This document shows, in pieces, positions 21,854 through 32,713 of a stretch of 64,000 bases of DNA (position 1 is its first letter; every line of letters starts with the position of its first letter). The stretch is from Locusta migratoria (taxonomy: Eukaryota; Arthropoda; Insecta; Orthoptera; Acrididae). The stretch covers positions 72,952,147 to 73,016,146 of the forward strand of contig CM048753.1 in assembly GCA_026315105.1 (NCBI GenBank). The letters are read 5' to 3'. The position numbers and the translations under genes were made by a program. The notes beneath the pieces are model-generated. The model was given only the letters and a program-made list of their open reading frames with translations, did not search any database and was not told where the DNA came from.

Positions 21854-22525
21854 CCCATTTCTTCCCAGTGTTGCGTACACGCAACACAAAATTTTAGCCT
21901 TACAAAATGCAGTCGAAATGCACTTACTATACAAAACTGTGGTGTCGCACAAGTCCAAAGTGCGCGCCACCTACTTTCGCCGCGCGCCGCCATGCACGCA
22001 CGGCGCGGCGTTCTTACGACGTCAGCCACGAGCGCCCTCTGCTGCAACTCCGCTCGTGGCCACCACTGAACGACATCGTTCACTTGGGACTGAGATAGGA
22101 ACCAGCTAACACTTCCGAATCAGATAGGCACCAGTGAAAACTTGGCTATCGGATAGGCACTAGGCAGGCCTCTAGCTCAACTATGTATCAGTATTCTGCA
22201 GTACTGAGCTATGTAAAAGTTAAGTATTGTATAAATTCTGTGCAATATATATCTCGTTCTAATTTACTCTAGTGTTTCTAGTTTCTGCTGTCCCACTGGC
22301 TGTTCCCCTCCGTACCTGCACAAGCGTGCTACCTTTATTCCTGTGTCGGTCTTCCTACTCGGCCACCGATACCTACGACGGAGACGAGATACAAAAGCGG
22401 CGACGAGGCTGGGACACAAAAAAAAAAAAAAAAAACCTCACCACACATGTGTTAAAAGGCATTCACGAGTTCTCTGAACATGTGTTAAAGTTTCAAAATT
22501 ACCTTAACACTTCGTAAAAAGTTAC
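21854..22525 (+). mobile_element. piggyBac-type MITE-2, copy 2, split by element K and truncated
   Basis: Left end TTAA plus CCCATTTCTTCCC at 21850. MITE sequence runs to 21937, is interrupted by K, resumes at about 22436 (CACCACACATGTGTT) and stops matching near 22525. The right TIR is lost. Confidence 0.85.
21938..22421 (+). mobile_element. Element K (solo-LTR-like), copy 2
   Basis: TGTGGTGTCGCACAAGTCC to GGGACACAAAA. An A-run reaching 22435 obscures the right target duplication. Confidence 0.8.
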
Positions 22526-22548
22526 TTAACTTTTCGTGATCGAGTATG

Positions 22549-22780
22549 GAATACGATACGGATATGTCACGAAATAGTGCAATTTGGTAACATTTAAAAA
22601 TTGTATGGTAAACTAGATTTGACCTTTCCCTGGTCAAGTCAAGAATAAGATACAGTTATATCATAAAATAGCTTCATATGGTATCATTTAAAAATTGTAT
22701 CGTAAACTAGACTTGACCTCCCCCTACTCAAGTCAAGAATACGATACAGATATCTTTTCAAATAGCGACATATGATCAGA
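22549..22780 (+). repeat. 95-bp tandem repeat, about 2.4 units
   Basis: GAATACGATAC, GAATAAGATAC and GAATACGATAC recur at 22549, 22643 and 22738. TTTAAAAATTGTAT and TAAACTAGA.TTGACC are shared within the units. Confidence 0.85.
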
Positions 22781-23255
22781 AAGATATGTTATTACACTAC
22801 AGTTTTAATCGAACATTATTGTAAATGTAGCTTTTAACGAAATCGTACACATTTGTAGTAGTATTTCTTAATATAATAATAAAAAGGTATATTTCTAGTA
22901 CGTAATGTTGTAACTTCTTTTCTTGTTTTTCTTTCAGAACTTGGAACTGTATCACCTCTAAAAAACAATACTTTTCATTTATTATTCATTTTTAAATAAG
23001 TTAAACATGCTTCACTGTTCTTTAATAAATGAAAATACAATAATGTAATATATATGATACGTTTCATTTACTTTACATATTTCTTAAACGTGCTAGTTAT
23101 TATTTATCTCTAAAGTTGGTTACAGTATTATCTTTAGTGCATTAATAATCGATATATTTCTTGATAGACGTCAAATGTTCAGATGTTATTACTTCCATAT
23201 CTTTGCTTAGTATATAATGTCATTGGTCAAAGGCGACGTGTTCTTGACTATTCCC
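22781..23255. other. AT-rich, nothing recognised
   Basis: No frame, inverted repeat or tRNA-like box. Confidence 0.5.
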
Positions 23256-23555
23256 TCCTTCGAGCCCTAAAAGGAGGGGGGACTTGCTGACGAGCTACTA
23301 AGCTCACCTGAGCCTCACAAAGACGTTATGAGTCCTGGCGAGGGCAACCACGCGCCGACCGACACAAACGCAAACACCTCCGTCTGCATCTCTGCCTCTC
23401 CCATTCACGATGTTCGTGGGACGTTACTTACTCTGCTCAAATCATTTGGAGGATCAGATGAGATATCTAGGTTCTTGAGAACTGTCATCGGTAGCCTGAA
23501 TTGAAATGATTAGGCGCCTCTCTGTAGGTTCTAGGGAGTGGAGACAACGACATTA
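23256..23555 (+). repeat. Block D, copy 4
   Basis: CTAAAAGGAGGGGGGACTTG to AGGTTCTAGGGAGTGGAGAC parallels 20270-20546. It has lost the CAGCCAGCCGAGTGG start. Confidence 0.8.
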
Positions 23556-23556
23556 A

Positions 23557-23952
23557 CCCTTAACAGGAATCATTATTTTGACGAACATCGCGGGTCCATA
23601 TTGACCCTTAAATAAAAAAAATGCACATAATTCCTATAAAAGGTGTAATTAATATGTAAATGCACAATGAATGTAATAAAATAAGTGTTATTTGAAATAC
23701 GAATGAACTTGTATTGAACATAAATTGGACACTGTGCTTCTTTTTATTTTTATTTATATAACAAAAAAGAAGAGAGAGAGAGAAAGAACAAGAAAAAAAA
23801 GTCGTAGGTCTCACTTTCAAGGATAATTTGTAATACCTTACTCCGGAATGCTGTATGATTAAAAAATTGCTTGGATTATAAAACTTACATGTACAATGGG
23901 GCTACGCATCCCCTTAATACATTCATGGACTATATGTGCCACCAATCAGAAA

Positions 23953-23987
<35 letters not shown>

Positions 23988-24160
23988 ACAACAAAACATG
24001 AAAGTGTCCAAATGTTATCTGTATATCAGTACCTGAACTAAGTACGGCACTTGTTTCACAACAGTTTTATTGTGCATGTAGTTTACTGAAGAATTCAAAG
24101 CATCTGTCGCATTTTTATCATTGTTTTCTGTCAGTATTAGGAAAAAATCAAATGTTTGTA
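23557..24160. other. AT-rich DNA with an A-run
   Basis: About 34 A lie at 23950-23984. A frame at 23608-23820 (minus) is low-complexity. Nothing else seen. Confidence 0.5.
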
Positions 24161-24345
24161 AATCTATCGGATCAAACTGTGTGGTCATCAGTCCGTAGCT
24201 TACAAACTACTTAAACCTAGGTAAACTAACCTAAGGACAAACACACACACCCATGCCCCAGGGAGGACTCGAACCTCCACGGCGAGCAACCGCGCGCTCC
24301 GCAGCGAGGTGCTTTAGACCGCTCGGCTACTCCACCGCGGCAGTC
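24161..24345 (-). mobile_element. SINE-B, full length
   Basis: On the minus strand: head GCCGCGGTGGAGTAGCCGAG, B box GGTTCGAGTCC, tail TTTGTAAGCTACGGACTGA and GATAGATTTACAAACATTTG. The head differs from SINE-A by the GAGTAG segment. Confidence 0.88.
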
Positions 24346-24689
24346 GGTATAGTGAGCAGATAGTTATGTAAACATTCGTGGTGAGCAGTGAAACAAAGTT
24401 TTTTCCTTGAACGACTCAAAATTTTATGTAGTTACTAAACATACTCTTGTTTTTTAGGTCAAGTGTGAAAAAATTCATCAAAATGGAACAAAACTATAGA
24501 TATGTACCCAATATAAACAGGCATACACATTGTAAAACACACATTCAGTTTTGATTTCAAATATTCCATTTTTGGTTTAGATTTTCCGGAAATTTCTATT
24601 CATAAATGTCTTTTCCCTAGGATTATGAACTCAATATGAAGAGGGATGAGCAAAATGAACGAAACGTTCTCACGTTTTGGTGCGACCAA

Positions 24690-25250
24690 GGAAATTAGGG
24701 ATGCATTTTTGTATATGTTGGAAACAAGAAAAACCACAAATAAATATCGGAACGAAGGACACACGAATCAATATAAAATCTGTTGCAATTGAAGTAGCAA
24801 TAATTACGCGGACTCCCGAGGAAGCCAGACACACCATCGAGAAACATCATGAGGTTACCGTCAAAACCAGACTCAAAATTTCTAACGAGTAAACTTAATT
24901 CATAAACTCCATAAGTTCAAATCTGAAAACACTTGCAAGAAAATATTGTGACATCATACATGTATTGCGAGTGCTTTGGTGAAGTATCAAAAGCAAAGAA
25001 AACGAGCTCACAAAACACGAGCAGAAAAATTACGCAAAGCTTATACAATGACCTGCAATAGATACAATTAGGATACGCTCTCCACCGAAGCCAAACTTAC
25101 CACGACCGTACAGTCATTCTTCCAGAGGCGATATACGCAATTGAAACATCGTCATCAACCATCAGCATCAAGAACATGAAGAAAATAGAAAGCCAGATAC
25201 TCAGGAAAGTATTTGAACCGAAGCTTCAATATGGTATCTGGATACACAAA
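24690..25250 (+). pseudogene. LINE-X fragment, RT active site to C-terminus, decayed
   Basis: The frame at 24677-24892 carries RTPEEARHTIEKHHEV and KTRLKIS, the stretch that follows the RT active site. Where FADD is expected it reads AIEV, so the catalytic Asp pair is gone. After a broken part, 25020-25245 reads AYTMTCNRYN, VILPEAIYAIET and ESQILRKVFEP. This is the same C-terminus as at 92-575. Confidence 0.7.
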
Positions 25251-25254
25251 ACGA

Positions 25255-25661
25255 AAGACTTACCTTGGGGGAAGAAAGAGAAGGTAAACAAATACACACA
25301 CACACATTTACACAGACGCAAACACACCTAGCCAGACATACTGTAGAAAGCACTTTCTACAGTATGTCTACCTAGGTGTGTTTGCGTCTGTGTAAATGTG
25401 TGGGTGTGTGTGTATTTGTTTACCTTCCTTTTCTTCCCCCAAGGTAAGTCTTTCCTCTCCCGGGATTGGAATGGCTCCTTACCCCCACCCTTAAAACCCT
25501 CATCATTTCATTTTCCCTCTCCTTCCCTTTTGCCTGGCGAAGCAGCTAGGCTGTGAAAGCTAGCGTTTGTGTATGTGTGTGTGTGTGTGTGTGTGAATTT
25601 ATTAATTTATTTGTGCTACTATCACTTCCTGTGCTCCTTCGCCTGGTAAGTAGTCTTCATC

Positions 25662-25733
<72 letters not shown>

Positions 25734-25755
25734 CCTGCTAGAAATTTCTCCTCTA
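25255..25755. repeat. Block U1/U2: inverted pair with microsatellites
   Basis: Hairpin centred at 25351: 25255-25350 pairs with 25353-25448 (CTGTAGAAAG / CTTTCTACAG at the tip). U2 continues with CTCTCCCGGGATTGGAATGG, a (TG)n run near 25568-25595 and a (TA)n run near 25668-25731. Confidence 0.85.
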
Positions 25756-26451
25756 TATACAGGGTGTTTCACTAAGTGTGTTTGCCTCTGTAACTTATAA
25801 AATAATAGGTGAGGGAAAATTTTAATGCGGTAGGTCAACACAAGAAATGTTACACTTTCTGCGGAACTATGAACCTAGTTAATTGTATCATTTTCCAACG
25901 AGTTACAGCACAAAGATATAATTTTGTAAATGGAACAATAGTTTTTCCTATCGTGCATTGGATTCGTTTAAACCAGCTGCGTCCAAATCAATTTAAACTA
26001 CATTCCTATCACTGTTAGTTTGGGAGCTACAACCCTTAAAAGTTTAGGGGGCGTAACCTACGACAGCGTAGCTGACTGGCTGGTGGTCATGAGACAGTGG
26101 GCCGTGCCCCAGGGGATAGCCACTCGGCTAATCAGCTACGCTATCGCTGCCTCCGCCCCCGGAACTTTGAAGGGTTGTAGCTCCCAAACGAACAGTGATA
26201 GGAATGTAGTATAAATTGATTTGGACGCAGCTGGTTTCAACAATGCAATGTACGATACAAAAAAGTATTTTTCCATTTAAAAATTTACATCTTTATGGTG
26301 TAGCTCTTTGGAAAATGATACAATAAACTATGTTCATAGCTCCGCAGAAAGTGTAACATTTCTTGCGTTGACCTATCGCATTAAAATTTCCCGTCACCTA
26401 TTATTATATAAGTTAGTGAGGCAAACACACTTAGTGAAACACCCTGTATAT
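25755..26451. mobile_element. Foldback element P1, ~695-bp palindrome
   Basis: Near-perfect inverted repeat centred at 26103, arms about 345 bp, ends ACAGGGTGTTTCACTAAGTG and its complement. Nearly no spacer and no coding capacity. The centre carries GCGTAGCTGA/TCAGCTACGC. Confidence 0.9.
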
Positions 26452-27142
26452 ATAGGGTGTCCCAGCTACCTTGTACACCCAAAATATCTCTTCAACAATA
26501 ACAGCTATTGGAAAACGACTTTCACCAGTATCAATGTACGGCTGGGGCCCATGAATGTACATATTTGGAAACATTCTAAAAGGAAAGCAAATGTGTTTTT
26601 TAACACAAACTTATATATTTTTTTAAATGGACACCCTATATGTTTTCTTCAGCAATCCATAGCATAACAAATCACATAAACAATGGCGTTGATTGTATCG
26701 CAATATTCCAATTACATCCGAGATATTGCGACGCGAAGTTGACGCTTGAAAACCCCGAAATGCGCTGCTAGCGCACGTCCTGAGGCTCAGGCGAGAACCC
26801 CATGCTGCTCAGGACGTGCGCTAGCCGCGCGTTTCGCGTATTTCAAGCGTCAACTTCGCGTCGCAATATCTCTGGATGTAATTGGAATATTGCGATGCAA
26901 TCAACGTCATTGTTTTATGTAATTTGTCATGCTATGGATTGCTGAAGAAAAATTATATGGTGTCCATTAAAAAAAACATAAGTTTGTGTTAAAAAACACA
27001 TTTGCTTTCGTTTTAGAATGTTTCCAAATATGTACATTCATGGTCCCCAGCCGTACATTGATACTGGTGAAAGTCGTTTTCCAATAGCTGTTATTGTTGC
27101 AGAGATATTTTGGGTGGACAAGATAGCTGGGACACCCTATAT
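26451..27142. mobile_element. Foldback element P2, ~692-bp palindrome
   Basis: Inverted repeat centred at 26796, arms about 345 bp, ends TATAGGGTGTCCCAGCTA and complement. The centre pairs CGCACGTCCTGAG with CTCAGGACGTGCG. It abuts P1 with only TA-rich bases between them and shares the AGGGTGT end word. Confidence 0.9.
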
Positions 27143-27235
27143 ATTACGAATATTGTAGACGAAAAATTCCTAGCAGGAAAAATATATAAATACAAAAAAG
27201 GTGAAGATTACTCAGCTGGTGATAGTAGCACAAAT

Positions 27236-27277
<42 letters not shown>

Positions 27278-27713
27278 CAAGCTTTCGCAACCCAGTTGCT
27301 TCTTCATGCAGAAGGGAAGGAGATGGAAAGGAAATGATGAGGGTTTTAAGGGAGGGGGTAAGGAGTCATTCCAATCCCGGGAGAGGGAAGACTTACCTTG
27401 GGGGAAGAAAGAGAAGGTAAACAAATACACACACACCCACACATTTACACAGACGCAAACACACCTAGGCAGACATACTGTAGAAAGCAAAGAAGTTAAT
27501 GAGAGCTTTCATAGTATGTCTGCCTATGTGTACTTGCGTCTGTTTAAATGTGTGAGTGTTCGTGTGTGTATTTGTTTACCTTCCTTTTCTTCCCCCAAGG
27601 TAAGTCTTTCCTATCCCGGGTTTGGAATGGCTCGTTACCCCCTCCCATAAAAACCTCATCCTTTCCCTCTCCTTCCCTTCTGCTTGAAGAAGCAACTGGG
27701 CTGCGAAAGCTTG

Positions 27714-27744
<31 letters not shown>

Positions 27745-27790
27745 TTTAGTTGTGCTACTATCACCACCTGTGCTCCTTCGCATATAATTA
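27143..27790. repeat. Block U3/U4: second inverted pair
   Basis: 27145-27488 is the inverted counterpart of U2. 27503-27790 is again in U2 orientation. U3 and U4 form a hairpin around 27490. (CA)n lies at 27238-27273 and (GT)n at 27716-27744. Confidence 0.85.
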
Positions 27791-28404
27791 CTTGTTTGCT
27801 CACACGACGTTTATAAGCAGGTTTTTCGCCTGGTGCAGTGGTGTAACAGCGTTTAAAGCCACACCGGCCTGGGGAATTTTGCAGTGGCAGGGACCCGCTC
27901 ACCTGAGAGCCACTTTGCACACGGGGGTAATGATTAATGGCGACCAGGAGACCATTAAAGGCAGACGGGGTAGGCGGGGGCAGTTTATTTACGGGCGAGG
28001 GTAGGCGCGGGCCACCCACCCTCTGTGTTTCAGACGCTGGCGCTCTGCGGGCCGTCTACGCCGTGATTGATGGGACCCCGGTTCGGGGAATCCCCACCCC
28101 CACCCCTTCATTACATTGGCACCTTTCCACCCTCCCAGCGCGCCAAAAATGAACGAGTGGACGCTGGACGCCACTGCCGAATATCGATCATCCGTTTACT
28201 GAATGCAGCGGCGTACCTTCAATACACGGGGAGAGCATCGATTCGGCCTGTTACACGGATTTCCACGCGTCGCAGTTTTCATACGCGCCCTGGAAAAGGC
28301 GAGCATAGCTCTGTGGAAGTCTCAGGGAGGTATATCTCAAATGACAAGCACGCTACTCAGTCATGGAGTCAGCTGAGGTATCTTACACGAACTTACCCAT
28401 GGTA
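27791..28404. other. CpG-rich unassigned stretch
   Basis: GC-rich, non-repetitive within the window, with overlapping short frames on both strands but no recognisable domain. Could be regulatory or an exon remnant. Confidence 0.35.
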
Positions 28405-28526
28405 ATATGTTCAAATGTTTGTTAAGCTTAAGACTTAACTGCGGGGTCATCAGTCCCTAAACTTACAAACTACTTATGAACTACCTTATACTAAAGATGA
28501 CACAAACATCCATGCCCGAGAGGTGG
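28405..28526 (-). mobile_element. SINE-A, tail half
   Basis: TTCAAATGTTTGTTAAGC to CATGCCCGAGAGG on the plus strand is the SINE-A tail. The head is missing where LINE sequence begins. Confidence 0.85.
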
Positions 28527-29543
28527 CCTCAACTTAATAGACATCAAAGCACAAAGTAAGGCACTTCTCATAAATCGTTTTCGGAAAATGATAGACAATC
28601 CTGAACGCAATGTCGCTCAAACCCTGTTCCATCAGTGGGGTCCACATGACATGGAACCTCCGCTCAATATAACAACCATACCCAGGACATTTCTGCACGT
28701 GCAGCTATATGCTGCCGGCCGCGGTGGCCGAGGTGACTGAGGCGCTCCAGTCACGGTCAGCACGGCCGCTACGGTCGGGGGTTCGAATCCCCCCTCGGGC
28801 ATGGATATTTGTGCCGTCCTAGTTCGTAAGTAGGTCATAAGTAGTTTGTAAGTTTAGGGACTGATGACCCCGTAGTTAAGTCCCATAAGCTTTACAAACA
28901 TTTGAACATTGAGCTATATGCTCTGGAATTTAGTTACATATTCAAGGATGCCAACACCCGAGCGAGAACAGCAGTCTTGAATAACAAGACGATATACGGC
29001 CATTTAACCGATACTGCCAGGCGGAACCCTATCGAATTGAAGTATCCCCACCACAAGTGGAACATCATATGGCGACACATCTTTAACGACATCTTACCAT
29101 CGCATGTCCAATCAGTGTGGTACATGATGGCAAATGACAAGATTCCCACGAACGAGAAGCTGCATAAAATTAACCGCAGCCACACCCCAAGATTCGACCT
29201 ATGCGGATTTGTGGACTCTTTGCAACACCGACTGACCTGCGGCCCGGCTATGACAATTACCGACTTCCTTTGCAAGAAACTTGCTGTCCTCGACCGAACC
29301 ACCGAAAGATGCATAGACAAGCAGGAACTGTTGTGGCCTTACAGGCTCAGGTACCCCAGGACTAAAAATAACGCGGTGATCTGGCTTGTTGGCCACACGG
29401 CTACTTACGTCACCCAACACCGCAAAACTAGCTTTGCCGAATATTTCGCATATATTGAATGTGAACACTATAAAATTAAACACACCAGAACCTATGCACA
29501 ACTATACGGAAATATGTTAAATATTGTCCTACGACCACCATGA
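28527..29543 (+). pseudogene. Non-LTR retrotransposon ORF2 C-terminus, split by SINE
   Basis: 28527-28713 encodes GLNLIDIKAQSKALLINRF, typical of the post-RT segment of LINE ORF2. After the SINE the same frame continues to 29543. It holds HVQSVWYMMANDKIPTNEKL and the zinc-knuckle-like RFDLCGFVDSLQHRLTCG, where one Cys of the usual CxxC is missing, and later WPYRLRYPRTKNNAVIWL. No stop interrupts 28902-29543 (213 codons). This family has no other copy in the window. The clade (R1/I-like) is uncertain. Confidence 0.7.
28714..28911 (+). mobile_element. SINE-A inside the LINE C-terminus
   Basis: Full-length copy with an 11-bp perfect duplication AGCTATATGCT (28703-28713 and 28912-28922). Confidence 0.95.
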
Positions 29544-30052
29544 TCAGTTTCAGCGTCGATATTTTCGTTCTCAAAGTACTGATTCGAAGCAAAAGTAACC
29601 ATACAAAGAAGAGCTTCTTTGTTTTTAGTGGACAGCGCTCCGCCTCTAAGAAGTTCGCTCCGAGTCGTTCATCACCTCTTTTGTCGCGGTATAATTGTTT
29701 ATTTGCCTTTCTTCTCATTCTGTAGCGCTACACAGAGCGTTCTCCCAAACCATATGTCCTCGTGGAGGACTATGGCCGATAAGGAGGACTACTATTTCTT
29801 TATTCTTCTTACCCACTCCGGCACTTCTCCCGCTAAACGTTTCACCATTCGTTGCTGCCATCAACTACGGACGCGCGCACTGTCAGCTGATAAGCGTGCA
29901 CTCATCGCTGGAGACATCGTATTCGAGACGGATGAAATTTCCTTTGCTTTTTACACGCGGCACTGAACGACAGCTCATGAGCGATCTACGGATGGACAAG
30001 GCGTGCAGAAGGGTAATGAAGGTCCTAATCTATGTTTTCTTTATTATTACAA
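29544..30052. other. unassigned, probable LINE 3' flank
   Basis: Follows the LINE stop and ends in an A-rich run at 30050-30070 before a SINE scrap. It could be that element's 3' UTR. No independent gene seen. Confidence 0.35.
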
Positions 30053-30130
30053 AAAAAAAAGAAAAAAAAGAAAGGGGGGATTCGAATCCCCGACCGTAGC
30101 GCCGCAGTCCCCTCGGCCACAGCAGCCGGT
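30053..30130 (-). mobile_element. SINE-A head scrap
   Basis: GGGGGGATTCGAATCCCCGA and CCTCGGCCACAGCAGCCGG on the plus strand, with an internal deletion between the boxes. Confidence 0.75.
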
Positions 30131-30569
30131 CCATGGTAATAGAGTTGGCCACGTTTCATGGTTTCAAAACCATGTTTCGAAACACTGTTTGGACACCTCC
30201 ATGTTTCACCACTTCGAAACTGCCGGGTTTAATGCTACTCGTTTTCGGAACACATTCGCGGTCGATATTGAAACAGTACTTCCCAGCAGAGACGGATCTA
30301 GCCTCTTTGGCGACCGGGGCAAGATTGTCTTTTGGCGACCCCTCCCCCCCCCCCAACTTCATCGTCGCAATGACGAATGAAAACTCGGTTTATAGTGAGT
30401 TACTGTATTCACAAACAGGAGAAAATGTACTGTATGAATGAAGTCATAAATGAATACAGATAAAAATGTAAATAAAAAATAATTTGTAAATTTGAATCTT
30501 AGGCCTAACGTAAGAAAACACATATTTCTTCGGTTTTTTTGGCCTTGTCTTCCGCAGTTGCAGTTATAC
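30131..30569. other. no gene recognised
   Basis: Contains a C-run at 30343-30356 next to GGCGACC words. Otherwise AT-rich. Confidence 0.4.
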
Positions 30570-30623
30570 AATTTTGTATAGGATGTGGGACCGTCTTTTG
30601 CAACTGCAAATTAGTCTACTTTA

Positions 30624-30666
30624 GACCAGACGCGTTTCGCTTTATTTTAAAGCATCTTCAGTGGTC
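30624..30666 (-). ncRNA. hammerhead-like ribozyme motif, left PLE2 end
   Basis: Mirror copy of 31988-32030, in the same sense as the PLE2 frame. See that entry for pairing. Confidence 0.5.
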
Positions 30667-31125
30667 AGCTGTACAATAAATGGTTTGTATTACATTATTT
30701 GTTTTAGTTATTACGAAATTCGATCTGTAACAGTTCTCATGTAATTGGATTGTTTTCATTCTGAATAAATTGGACTATTAATATTACTCATGAATTTTTT
30801 ATGTTTTTATCTTCATGTGTGGTTTGTAACACCTTGTCACTTGCTGTCACTGTTTATATTTACACTATTTTACACTTTTTACAGTAACATTTCTACGCAA
30901 TTTTATGAAACATAAACATTTTCTGTGGCCTGGCAGGCTCTGTATGTCGTTTGTTTTGTTTGTCTTTTGTCTGTGTGTGTGTTCTTTTCTTTCAAGTTCT
31001 TTGGTTCGTGCTGTGAGATGTGTTTTTGTTTCGTTTCTGTCAAAATAGGCGTCTGCTATCAACCTTGTGTGTGATGTTCTGACTGTACTGTGTGTTTATA
31101 AATAAGATTTTGGTTCAACTAGCGA

Positions 31126-31171
<46 letters not shown>

Positions 31172-31259
31172 TGGTTGGTTGGTTGTGAGTGAGAGAGAGA
31201 TATTCAGATTTTTCTGTATGTGTTAATGTGTGGGTAGGGATTTTGTTTTTGTTGTTGTC

Positions 31260-31945
31260 TTATGTGGTCGTATTATGTGGTGATTTTGCGGGTGGAGGAG
31301 GTTTGTCTTTGTCTACAATGTGTTTTATTAGTTTAAATAATGTTTGGTTGCTGATGTTCACTTGGTAATTTAATATGTGTTTCTTTTCTATTAATGCTTT
31401 TTGAATTCGGAAATTCTCTTGGAGGGTCAGGAGGTGTTTCTTATTGCTAAATCTGACTATTTGCATGTCGATTTCTATGGTGGTGGGATAGTGGTTTTCT
31501 TGCCTAAGGTGTTCTGCAAATGTTGAATGGCTGTTGCCATATTTCCATGTTCGTCTGTGTTCTTTATATCTTGTTTCAAATGTCCTGCTGGTCTGGCCTA
31601 AGTATAGAGCATCACAACTGTTACATTTGAGCTGGTAGATACCAGATTTTTGGTAGATGTCAGAGTTTTCTGTTTTTATTAGGCATTTCTGTAATGAGTT
31701 ATGGCTTTGATATGGTATTTTGATACCTTGTTTCTTGAGAATGTTTCCAATTCTGTGTGTCAGTTTATTTCCGTAAGTAAGTGTGTACCAGTTTGTTTGT
31801 TGAGTTTCTGTGTTATGTCTTTCATTTGTGTTGTTGTTGTTTTGGGTGTTAGTTGTGTGTGTTATGAGCCCTTGGTTTTGGGTGTTTTGTTTCTTTATTT
31901 TGTTTTGGATCTCATGAGATCTGTTACAGATCGAATTTCGTAATA
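31260..31945 (-). CDS. PLE2 GIY-YIG endonuclease C-terminus, 5' truncated
   Basis: An open minus-strand frame without stops ends at about 31260. It encodes GNKLTHRIGNILKKQGIKIP, then the GIY-YIG core SGIYQLKCNSCDALYLGQTS, FETRYKEHRRTW with the expected Arg-x3-Glu-His, AEHLRQENH, and a C-terminal tail. Met codons occur only late, because the RT part and the real start are lost. The frame even runs into the right inverted arm, so the inversion formed inside coding sequence. In Penelope-like elements this nuclease nicks the target. Its integrity and the 99% arms point to a recent insertion. It differs clearly from PLE1 (Cys-x2-Cys spacing and Lys-Glu-His motif). Confidence 0.8.
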
Positions 31946-31987
31946 ACTAAAACAAATAATGTAATACAAACCATTTATTGTACAGCT

Positions 31988-32030
31988 GACCACTGAAGAT
32001 GCTTTAAAATAAAGCGAAACGCGTCTGGTC
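31988..32030 (+). ncRNA. hammerhead-like ribozyme motif, right PLE2 end
   Basis: Order seen: GACCA, CTGAAGA, GCTTTA-AAA-TAAAGC, GAAAC, GC, GTC, TGGTC. Stem I GACCA/TGGTC pairs fully (5 bp) and stem II pairs over 6 bp. The core CUGANGA...GAAA...UC is present and stem III is minimal (AC/GU). One extra unpaired U lies between the core and stem II, which departs from the textbook hammerhead. Hammerhead motifs are known in Penelope-like terminal repeats, so the context fits. Confidence 0.5.
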
Positions 32031-32084
32031 TAAAGTAGACTAATTTACAGTTGCAAAAGACGGTCCCACATCCTATACAAAATT

Positions 32085-32713
32085 GCGTAAGAAAACAGTT
32101 TACCAATAGATGTTCACAAACCTGGCCAAGTACATTATATTTTAGAAATATGAAAAGAAATATATTGTTTTTAATTGTGTTCTATTACATTCCATATGTT
32201 TTAAATTTTTTTCGCTTAAACATAACCCAAACATTTAAGTTTTACTACTAAATATCGATTAGTATCTGCTCAAAGAAAGTGCTCAATAATTGGTCTTTTT
32301 CATAAAGCACCACCATCTTTTCGTAACACGCGTCACGAAAAATGCGCTGGCATTTCTGAGGTTAAGTACTAATTAGGACGGAGGGATAGGACTACGGCAA
32401 CACAACCGTTTTTGTTTACTGTGTATTCACGCACGTTTGTTAATGGTAGGTAGGTAAGTGCGAGGCTTGAAATATTCATAAAGACGATATTTGAGAGTAT
32501 GGTAGTTTTTGAATGAACACTGAACATTCATGACTACGTAACTCGTGAATAAATGTTCTTTTTAAGTTACATTTACGACGAAAATCAACAAAAGGAGAGG
32601 TAGTGTGCCTCTAGCTTTATGAAAAATGTATTTATCCAAAGATGTTTTAACGGTAATATATCGAGAATAGTAAATACAACTGATACATTTCAGATAAAGG
32701 TAAAGCAGTCAAC
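32085..32713. other. AT-rich, nothing recognised
   Basis: No coding or repeat signal beyond composition. Confidence 0.5.

Larger units (their letters stand above)
30570..32084 (-). mobile_element. PLE2: Penelope-like element with 173-bp inverted ends
   Basis: 30570-30742 and 31912-32084 are inverted copies that differ at only about two of 173 positions. Between them, the minus strand holds an open GIY-YIG frame. A (GT)n run (31130-31162) lies in its 3' part. The left arm has the coding orientation (3' end of the element) and the right arm is inverted, as happens at the 5' end of Penelope insertions. Confidence 0.8.

Noticed and set aside
19571..22109. Frames reading RATYFRRAPPCTHGAAFLRR in each K copy
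   Set aside because: Recurs only because element K recurs. It has no start context or domain and lies in the GC-rich LTR-like part.
23553..23575. TTAACCCTTAACAGG as another piggyBac-type end
   Set aside because: No matching inverted end with TTAA was found nearby.
27201..27787. Long frames rich in Thr-His or Cys-Val
   Set aside because: They are translations of (CA)n/(GT)n runs within block U.
27989..28405. Overlapping GC-rich frames of 60-112 codons
   Set aside because: Frames on both strands with no domain are explained by low stop frequency in GC-rich DNA.
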